NCBI GenBank assembly: GCA_018240525.1
Contig: JAFEFN010000013.1
Span: 620,001-684,000 of the forward strand
Direction of reading: 5' to 3'
Source: Pseudomonadota bacterium
GTDB lineage: Bacteria; Pseudomonadota; Gammaproteobacteria; Steroidobacterales; Steroidobacteraceae
Length of the DNA stretch: 64,000 nucleotides
The notes beneath the pieces are model-generated. The model ran no database searches. It saw only the letters and a program-made list of their open reading frames with translations, and was not told where the DNA came from. Shown piece after piece: positions 58,312 to 64,000 of this stretch. The stretch's first letter is position 1; the number at the start of each line of letters is the position of its first letter. A program made the position numbers and the translations under genes.

Positions 58312-59802
58312 ATGAAACGCCTCGCGACCCTCCTGGGACTGCTGGCACTGGCAGGCGCGGCCACGGCCAAGGACCTGGCCGGCGTCTACGAGGACGCCCT
58401 GCACAACGACCCGACGATCCGCCAGGCCGATGCCAACCGCCTCGCGGCGCGCGAGGCGCGCCCGCAGGCCTGGTCGGCCGTGCTGCCACAGATCGGCGCG
58501 AACGCCAGCGTCCTGCGCGACCACAGTTCCGGATACCAGGACTTCGTGTCGGCGATCCCGAGCCAGGACCCGAACCAGCCTCCTAGCCTGCAGGTGCTGC
58601 CCGAGTCGTCGACGATCGACACCACCACGCACGGCTGGTCGGTCAACCTGCGCTCGAACCTGTTCTCCTGGGCCAACTGGATGCAGATTAAGGCGGCCAG
58701 CGCCGAGGTCGCGCAGGCGGAGGCCAACTACAAGGCCGCCGAGCAGGACCTGATCCTGCGCGTCGCCACGGCCTACTTCCTGGTGCTGTCCGCAGAAGCG
58801 GGCGTCGAGGCCAACACGGCTTCCCTGGAGGCCATCACCCGTCAGCTCGACCAGGCCAACAAGCGCTTCGAGGTCGGCCTGATCGCCATCACCGACGTGC
58901 AGGATGCCAAGGCCGGTCACGACAACGCGGCCGCGGCGGTCATCCAGGCCAAGCGGCTTCTCGCCACCGCTCAGTACCGCCTGCAGGAAATCACCGGGCA
59001 GCAGTACGACCATCTCGCACGGCCGGGCAGCGACCTGCCGCTGAAGGGCCCGGAGCCCCAGGACGAGACCGCGTGGGTGAACGTCTCCCTGGAGCAGAAC
59101 CTCGCGCTGATCTCCAGCCGCCTGGCCGCGGACATCGCGCGCGACAACGTCCGCGCCGCATTCGGCGGCCACCTGCCGACGCTCGATCTGGTCGCCGGCC
59201 GCTCGTATACGAAGGGCTCCTCGGACCAGATCATCTACGGCTACCCCTTCAACGACGTCAACAACAAGTTCAACGACCGCCAGATCGGGCTGCAATTCAC
59301 CCTGCCGATCTTCAGCGGCGGTTATACCCAGTCGAAGGTGCGCGAGAACGAGTACCGCTGGATCGCCGCCAAGGAGGCGCTGGTGGCCACCTCGCGCGCC
59401 ACCGAGCGCCAGTCGCGCGACGCCTACCTGGGCGTGATCAGCGGCGTCGCGCGCGTGCAGGCGCTGCACCAGGCGCGCGAATCGACGCAGACGGCGCTCA
59501 AGGCGACAGAGGCCGGCTATGACGTCGGCACGCGCACTTCGGTCGACGTGCTCAACGCACGCCGCGTGCTGGTGCAGGCCGAGACCGACTATGCCAACAG
59601 CAAGTACGACTACATCATCAGCGTGCTGCAGCTGCGCCAGGCCGCCGGCACGCTCGACCGTGCCCAGCTGCTGGAAGTGAACGCGTGGCTCACGGTCGAT
59701 GCATCGACCGCACCGGCAAGCCCGACCCCGCAGAGCGTGCTCCCCGACGTGCCGCCCGCGCAGGGTGCGCCGCCGCAGCCGCCCCCGGGCGGTTCGCGCT
59801 AG
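58312..59802 (+). CDS. tolC: TolC-family outer membrane efflux protein
   Basis: A 496-residue TolC-type channel with signal peptide (RLATLLGLLALAGAATAKDL). Two OEP repeats cover about 20-225 and 235-450. They contain the long coiled-coil helices (ASAEVAQAEANYKAAEQDLI; RFEVGLIAITDVQDAKAGHD; YDVGTRTSVDVLNARRVLVQ). The tail (about 470-496) is Pro/Gly-rich. It is the outer conduit for RND, MFS or ABC exporters and type I secretion; no partner is beside it. Its stop shares CTAG with the convergent waaA stop. Confidence 0.94.
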   Translation: MKRLATLLGLLALAGAATAKDLAGVYEDALHNDPTIRQADANRLAAREARPQAWSAVLPQIGANASVLRDHSSGYQDFVSAIPSQDPNQPPSLQVLPESSTIDTTTHGWSVNLRSNLFSWANWMQIKAASAEVAQAEANYKAAEQDLILRVATAYFLVLSAEAGVEANTASLEAITRQLDQANKRFEVGLIAITDVQDAKAGHDNAAAAVIQAKRLLATAQYRLQEITGQQYDHLARPGSDLPLKGPEPQDETAWVNVSLEQNLALISSRLAADIARDNVRAAFGGHLPTLDLVAGRSYTKGSSDQIIYGYPFNDVNNKFNDRQIGLQFTLPIFSGGYTQSKVRENEYRWIAAKEALVATSRATERQSRDAYLGVISGVARVQALHQARESTQTALKATEAGYDVGTRTSVDVLNARRVLVQAETDYANSKYDYIISVLQLRQAAGTLDRAQLLEVNAWLTVDASTAPASPTPQSVLPDVPPAQGAPPQPPPGGSR

Positions 59803-61076
59803 GCCGCGCCGCCGAGCAGCGGCTCGATCAGGGCGAGGAGCTTCCCGAGCGCACCGCGGTTGGCCTCGACGCAGGCCCGGCCCCGGGCACCGATGCGCGC
59901 GCACTCCTCGGGGCGGGCGAGCAGCGCCCCGACCCGCTCCCCGAGCTGCGCCCCGCTGGCGACCACCTCCGCAGCACCGGCTCCGAGCAGCAAGCGCGCA
60001 CTGTCGATGCTGTTGAAGTTGTGCGGCCCGGTGAGGACCGGACGCCCGAGCGCTGCAGGTTCGAGCAGGTTGTGGCCACCGATGCCCACGAGGCTGCCGC
60101 CGACGAAGGCCACGTCGCCCGCGGCGTAGAATTCCACCAGCTCGCCCAGCGTATCCAGCAGCAGCACTTGGCACTGCTGTGCGCCGACGGCCTGCGGCTG
60201 CGAGCGGCGCACGAAGCTCAGGCCGGAGCCCGCGAGACGCTGCGCGACCTCGGCAAACCGCGGCGGGTGGCGCGGGGCGATCACCAGCAGCGCGCGCGGG
60301 TGCAGCCGCAGCACCGCGCGGTGCGCCTCGAGGACGGCATCCTCCTCCCCGGCGTGCGTGGAACCGGCCACCCACACGGGGCGGTCTGGTGCGTACGCGG
60401 CGCGCAGTGCCGCACCGCGCGCCTGGATGTCGCCCGGCAGCTCGAAGTCGAACTTGAGATTCCCGGTGACCTGCAGCGCATCGGGATCCGCGCCCAGCGC
60501 ACGGAAGCGCTCCGCATCCTCCGGTCCCTGCGCCGCCACCACCGCGGCTCGCGCCAGCGTGCCGGAGAACAGGTTGCCGAGTTTGCGGTAACGCCCCACC
60601 GAGCGGCTGGAGATGCGTGCGCTGGCAATGACCAGGGGCACGCGCTGGCGCGCGCACTCGCGGTACAGGTTCGGCCACAGCTCGGTCTCGAAGATCACCG
60701 CCAGGCAGGGCTGCACGCGCCTGAAGAAGCGGCGTACCGCCCCGGGCAGGTCGTAGGGGAGGTAGCGCACCTCGGCGATGTCGCCGAACAGCGCGCGTGC
60801 GCGCGCGACCCCGGTGGGCGTGAAGCTCGTGACCGTGAGCGGCAGCTGGGGGTGGCGCCGGTGCAGCGCGTTCACCAGCGCCGCGCACGCCTGCACCTCG
60901 CCGACCGAGACCGCGTGCAGCCACACCCCGCGCGGCATCGCCTGGGGGCCGAAGCCGTAGCGTTCGCGGAAGTTGGCCCGGTAGCTGCGGTCCCAGAGGC
61001 CCCGCCACAGGTAGACCAGCGAGTGAAGGGGGGCGGCGAGATAGACGGCGAGAAGGTAGAGGGGGCGCAAGTGCAA
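59799..61076 (-). CDS. waaA: 3-deoxy-D-manno-octulosonic acid (KDO) transferase
   Basis: A 425-residue GT30 enzyme that adds KDO to lipid A. The N-terminal membrane-associating helix is LYLLAVYLAAPLHSLVYLWR. The conserved RGVWLHAVSVGEVQAC holds the proposed catalytic Glu. In the C-terminal half, GSTHAGEEDAVLEAHR and GGHNLLEPAALGRPVLTGPH match the CMP-KDO site. Seven bases downstream of the KDO kinase gene; the stop overlaps that of tolC. Confidence 0.95.
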   Translation of the reverse strand: MHLRPLYLLAVYLAAPLHSLVYLWRGLWDRSYRANFRERYGFGPQAMPRGVWLHAVSVGEVQACAALVNALHRRHPQLPLTVTSFTPTGVARARALFGDIAEVRYLPYDLPGAVRRFFRRVQPCLAVIFETELWPNLYRECARQRVPLVIASARISSRSVGRYRKLGNLFSGTLARAAVVAAQGPEDAERFRALGADPDALQVTGNLKFDFELPGDIQARGAALRAAYAPDRPVWVAGSTHAGEEDAVLEAHRAVLRLHPRALLVIAPRHPPRFAEVAQRLAGSGLSFVRRSQPQAVGAQQCQVLLLDTLGELVEFYAAGDVAFVGGSLVGIGGHNLLEPAALGRPVLTGPHNFNSIDSARLLLGAGAAEVVASGAQLGERVGALLARPEECARIGARGRACVEANRGALGKLLALIEPLLGGAA

Positions 61077-61082
61077 CGGCGC

Positions 61083-61844
61083 CTAGGTCGCCAGATCGCG
61101 CCGGCCGGATGACTGGCGGTAGCCATCCAGCAGGCCGTGCCAGTCGGACTCGCCGAAGCGCTCGGGCGGCATTCCCCAGGTGACCTTCTCGAGCGAGCGG
61201 CGCAGGCGCACGAGATTGCCATCGCTCCAGATGCCCGGCGTGCGCAGCCGGGCGCGGTCAAAGTCGATCAGGTAGACCGCGCCGTCCTCGTTCAGCAGGA
61301 TGTTGTGGGCATTCAGGTCCGCATGGCACAGCCCGACGTCGTGGAAGCGGCGGATGCAGCGGCCGATCTCGATCCAGGTGACGATCGACAGAGCGCCGGT
61401 GCGCAGGCACTCGGTGAGCGAGCCGACGGTCGGCAGCCGCTCGGTGATGATGTCACCGGTGTAGGTGCTGCCGGCCTGACGGTAGCGGGCGCCCACCGGC
61501 GCCGGCACCGGCAGCCCGGCGCGGTGCAGCCGGTATGTCAGCTGCCACTCGGCGAAGGGGCGCGTGCTCTCCGCGTTGCGCCAGCGATAGCGGTCGGCGC
61601 TCAGGCGCGCCATCAGCCCGCCGCGCCGGTAGTGGCGCAGCACCCAGCGATTGCCATCCGCCTTGATGAAGTAGGTCGTGCCGCGGCCCTGCGCACTGCC
61701 ATCGATGTCCCCGCGTGCCTGCCAGTAGGAGGGCTCGAACCAGTCGGCGCTCAAATTGCCGGCCCGCGAGGCGTCATATAGCATGGCGCCGCCGGCAGCC
61801 GCGCCACGCTTCACTTCCGGGCCGAGCGCGAAACGACCACTCAC
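61083..61844 (-). CDS. kdkA: 3-deoxy-D-manno-octulosonic acid kinase
   Basis: A 253-residue kinase-fold enzyme phosphorylating KDO at O-4 in species with a single-KDO inner core. It has WVLRHYRRGGLMARLSADRY (ATP Lys-equivalent region), catalytic HADLNAHNILLNEDG and metal site YLIDFDRARL. GTG 61844 is chosen behind AGGATC: the open frame to 61931 overlaps the divergent gene and is not kinase-like. The gap to that gene's ATG is only 15 bases. Presence of kdkA beside waaA suggests a mono-KDO LPS. Confidence 0.9.
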   Translation of the reverse strand: MSGRFALGPEVKRGAAAGGAMLYDASRAGNLSADWFEPSYWQARGDIDGSAQGRGTTYFIKADGNRWVLRHYRRGGLMARLSADRYRWRNAESTRPFAEWQLTYRLHRAGLPVPAPVGARYRQAGSTYTGDIITERLPTVGSLTECLRTGALSIVTWIEIGRCIRRFHDVGLCHADLNAHNILLNEDGAVYLIDFDRARLRTPGIWSDGNLVRLRRSLEKVTWGMPPERFGESDWHGLLDGYRQSSGRRDLAT

Positions 61845-61859
61845 GATCCTGACTCCATA

Positions 61860-62912
61860 ATGCTGTCTTTCGCTGAACCGCCGCGCAGCGTCTGCATCCT
61901 CCGGCTGTCGGCGATCGGGGATGCCTGCCATGTCGTGCCGATCGTGCGCACCTTACAGCAAGCATGGCCCGGCACGCAGCTGACCTGGATCATCGGCAAG
62001 GCCGAAGCGCGCCTGATGAGCCTCATCGAGGGCGTGGAGTTTATCATCGTCGACAAGCGCGCCGATGCGGCGGCACGACGTGCACGGCATGCGCTGCTCA
62101 GGGGGCGCAGCTTCGATGTACTGCTGCACATGCAGCTGGCCCTGCGCGCCAGCCTGCTCGCGCACCGCGTGCGGGCGGGCATCAAGCTGGGCTTCGACCG
62201 CGCCCGGGCGCGCGAGATGCAGTGGCTGTTCACCAATGCGCGCATCGCCGCCCGCACGCGCCAACACGTGCTCGACAGCTTTTTCGGCTTCACCGAGTCC
62301 CTGGGCATCTCCCAGCGGGTATTGCGCTGGGACCTGCCGCTTCCCCCCGCGGCACAGGATTACGCCGCCCGCCTGATCCCGGACGGGCAGCCCACGCTCA
62401 TCGTCAGCCCGTGCTCCAGCCACCCGCTGCGCAACTGGCTGCCGGAGCGCTATGCCGCGGTGGCGGAACACGCCGCCGGCGCGCTCGGCATGCGGGTCAT
62501 CCTGGCCGGTGGCCCGAGCACCCTGGAGCGTGAGGTGGGGGCCCGGATCGAGAAACTGTGCCGGCTGCCGGTCGTCAACCAGATCGGCAAGGACACCCTG
62601 CCGGAACTGCTGGCGCTGCTCGGGCGCGCCCGCGCGCTGCTCACCCCCGACTCGGGCCCCGCCCACATGGGCACCATGGCCGGCACGCCCGTCATCGGCC
62701 TGTACGCGGCCACCAACCCGGCGCGCAGCGGCCCCTACCTGTCGGGTCGCTGGTGCGTGGACGCCTACCCGCAGGCGGCGCGGACCTTCCGCGGCGTGGA
62801 GCCGGACGAACTGCCCTGGACGCACAAGATCGAGGAGCCCGGTGTCATGGCGTTGATCGGCGTGGATCAGGTCACCGCGCGCCTCGACGAGTTGCTAGGA
62901 TCTGCTCCATGA
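61860..62912 (+). CDS. Glycosyltransferase family 9 (LPS heptosyltransferase-like)
   Basis: A 350-residue GT9 protein. The N-terminal SVCILRLSAIGDACHVVPIV and the C-terminal LLTPDSGPAHMGTMAGTPVI are the acceptor and ADP-heptose signatures of WaaC/WaaF. SHPLRNWLPERYAAVAEH is also typical. It probably adds heptose to the inner core, in keeping with kdkA and waaA beside it. Which heptosyltransferase it is cannot be decided from one copy. A CATAATG overlaps the start codon but would place a transcript start inside the gene. Confidence 0.9.
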   Translation: MLSFAEPPRSVCILRLSAIGDACHVVPIVRTLQQAWPGTQLTWIIGKAEARLMSLIEGVEFIIVDKRADAAARRARHALLRGRSFDVLLHMQLALRASLLAHRVRAGIKLGFDRARAREMQWLFTNARIAARTRQHVLDSFFGFTESLGISQRVLRWDLPLPPAAQDYAARLIPDGQPTLIVSPCSSHPLRNWLPERYAAVAEHAAGALGMRVILAGGPSTLEREVGARIEKLCRLPVVNQIGKDTLPELLALLGRARALLTPDSGPAHMGTMAGTPVIGLYAATNPARSGPYLSGRWCVDAYPQAARTFRGVEPDELPWTHKIEEPGVMALIGVDQVTARLDELLGSAP

Positions 62913-63301
62913 ACGACATCATGGTCCCGATCTCACCCGGCGAACTGCTCGACAAGATCACCATCCTCAGGATCAAGGTCGCGCGCATCCAGGACGCCGG
63001 CAAGCTTGCCAACGTGAAGCTGGAACTGTCCCTGCTCGAGAAGACCTGGACGGACAGCGGCTGCGCGACCGCGGCGGTGAGCGCCGACGAACACGCGCTG
63101 CAGGCGGTGAACGAGCGGCTCTGGGACATCGAGGACCGCATCCGCGAGAAGGAAGCGCACCATACCTTCGATCGCGACTTCATCGAGCTCGCCCGCTCGG
63201 TCTATATCTGCAACGACGAGCGCGCGGCCGTGAAGAAGCGCATCAACCAGGCGCTGGGCTCGCGCCTGGTCGAAGAGAAGTCCTACAAGCAGTACCGCTG
63301 A
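62909..63301 (+). CDS. DUF6165 family protein
   Basis: A 130-residue all-helical protein (MNDIMVPISPGELLDKITIL) with long charged helices such as LGSRLVEEKSYKQYR at the end. It matches the small DUF6165 family of unknown function, which I recognise mainly from its N-terminal PISPGELLDKITIL pattern. ATGA overlap with the GT9 gene means the two are translationally coupled, so a role in LPS or glycan assembly is likely (inference). Confidence 0.8.
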   Translation: MNDIMVPISPGELLDKITILRIKVARIQDAGKLANVKLELSLLEKTWTDSGCATAAVSADEHALQAVNERLWDIEDRIREKEAHHTFDRDFIELARSVYICNDERAAVKKRINQALGSRLVEEKSYKQYR

Positions 63302-63311
63302 GGACGGCCGC

Positions 63312-63506
63312 TCAGCGCAGCGTGAACTCCGCGCTGCAGTACGGGCACTTCGCCGCACCGGTGTCCTCGATGGGCAAATACACGCGTGGGTGCGAGTTCC
63401 ACAGGTACATCTGCGGCATCGGGCAGCACAGCGGCAGGTCGTCCGCGGTGACCTCGTACTGGTTCTGCGCGTTGGGTTCTATGAGCGGCTTGGCCGTTGC
63501 GACCAT
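63312..63506 (-). CDS. CHCC-type zinc-finger protein
   Basis: A 64-residue protein (PF10276-like, related to mitochondrial NDUFS6). It has LPLCCPMPQMYLWNSHPRVY and CPYCSAEF, giving the Cys/His/Cys/Cys zinc set. Bacterial members are widespread and often follow glnE/ilvE or LPS genes; function is unknown. It is 39 bases downstream of glnE on the same strand. Confidence 0.9.
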   Translation of the reverse strand: MVATAKPLIEPNAQNQYEVTADDLPLCCPMPQMYLWNSHPRVYLPIEDTGAAKCPYCSAEFTLR

Positions 63507-63545
63507 GGGACGTGTGCCTTGGATCTGCTGCCGGACTGGCGCCGA

Positions 63546-64000
63546 TTATACCTGCGTCACCGCCGTGCCATCGGTCATCGTGGCCTCCCACACGGCGGTG
63601 ACCCCGGCGCGCATCTCGCGGAACTCCGCGGCCGCGACCAGCGGCTGCTTGCCGGCCAGCGACAGGTGGTGGGTGGCGCTGCGATAGGCGCGGTAGGCCC
63701 CGGTCAGCACATCCACGGTCGCCTGCGGCACGAGGTCCGCCGAGGCGACCGATTCCAGCTGGCGGATGGTGTCGGAGAACTGGGCCACCGGCGGGTACTC
63801 CTGGGCCCATCGAAGCGCCCAGTACTGCGCCAGGAACTCGATGTCGGCGATGCCGCCGGCGTCCTGCTTGATATCGAAGCGCTCGGCCCCGCCCTTGGCC
63901 AGCTCGCGGCGCATGCGCTCGCGCATGCTGCGCACCTCCTCGCGCAACGCCGCGCGCCGCACGTGGTGGCTGAGCACGTCCAGGCGCACGGCCTCGAAGC
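63546..64000 (-). CDS. glnE: Glutamine synthetase adenylyltransferase, C-terminal part
   Basis: About 151 residues of the C-terminal (adenylylating) half of the bifunctional GlnE. The signature is DIKQDAGGIADIEFLAQYWALR (residues near the glnE KQDAGG motif), followed by helices ending AVWEATMTDGTAVTQV. GlnE attaches or removes AMP on glutamine synthetase under PII control. The 5' end lies beyond the right edge of the window. Confidence 0.9.
   Translation of the reverse strand, partial: FEAVRLDVLSHHVRRAALREEVRSMRERMRRELAKGGAERFDIKQDAGGIADIEFLAQYWALRWAQEYPPVAQFSDTIRQLESVASADLVPQATVDVLTGAYRAYRSATHHLSLAGKQPLVAAAEFREMRAGVTAVWEATMTDGTAVTQV

Noticed and set aside
58081..61008. A 975-codon minus-strand frame across tolC and part of waaA
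   Set aside because: Out of frame with waaA and antisense to tolC; no recognisable domain.
61856..61861. CATAAT as a -10 promoter for the GT9 gene
   Set aside because: Transcription would start inside the gene downstream of its only plausible start codon.

Overview
The window is one GC-rich stretch of a gammaproteobacterial chromosome outside the enterics. Supporting signs are petABC followed by sspA, a kdsD-kdsC-lptCAB-rpoN-hpf-rapZ cluster diverging from murA and a BolA gene, mpl, a KDO kinase next to waaA, and a glnE-type adenylyltransferase. The pairing of PPi-type phosphofructokinase with a membrane pyrophosphatase, TPR-sulfotransferases and a large TonB receptor suggests a Xanthomonadales/Nevskiales/Steroidobacter-like relative; this placement is inference. 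Genes are tightly packed, with many 1-8 base start/stop overlaps (ATGA, GTGA, TGATG) and many GTG starts. I see no insertion sequence, phage, CRISPR array, rRNA or tRNA gene.

Layout. 1-3.4 kb: cytochrome bc1 operon (petABC) plus partial sspA, minus strand. 3.5-5.3 kb: DegS-like periplasmic protease and 6-phosphogluconolactonase. 5.4-19.4 kb: the main accessory block, with three TPR-sulfotransferases, two small 2OG-Fe(II) oxygenases, a TPR-AspH-type hydroxylase with a small exported protein, a TPR-glycosyltransferase-like protein and a TonB-dependent receptor with seven close cysteine pairs. 19.4-21.9 kb: zwf and gnd. 21.9-29.9 kb: murA and bolA diverging from the KDO/LPS-transport/sigma-54 cluster. 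29.9-35.7 kb: patatin, CoxE-type VWA protein, MoxR ATPase and a penicillin-amidase-family Ntn hydrolase. 35.7-41.4 kb: tkt-gap-pgk-pyk. 41.7-48.6 kb: metallophosphoesterase, TraB/GumN protein, CPBP protease, two glycosyltransferases, LON-domain protein, mpl and a membrane protein. 48.6-54.3 kb: rnd, adenylate kinase with a histone-like tail, PPi-phosphofructokinase and H+-pyrophosphatase. 54.3-57.4 kb: a gene-poor gap, an unknown gene and a GGDEF-EAL protein. 57.6-64 kb: pcm-like methyltransferase, tolC, waaA, kdkA, a GT9 heptosyltransferase, DUF6165, a CHCC zinc-finger protein and the end of glnE.

How the genes work together. Much of the window is core envelope synthesis (KDO synthesis and transfer, LptABC, heptosyltransferase, MurA, Mpl) and central carbon metabolism. 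zwf, pgl and gnd cover the oxidative pentose phosphate pathway, though in separate places. tkt-gap-pgk-pyk forms one overlapping operon. pfp and hppA form a pyrophosphate-linked module.

The best candidate for an undescribed system is the 5.4-19.4 kb block. Sulfotransferases, hydroxylases and a glycosyltransferase-like protein, most of them carrying TPR domains, surround one TonB receptor. This looks like a set of enzymes that modify a protein or peptide, possibly the receptor itself or its ligand. The gene content is read directly from the sequence; the joint function is inference.
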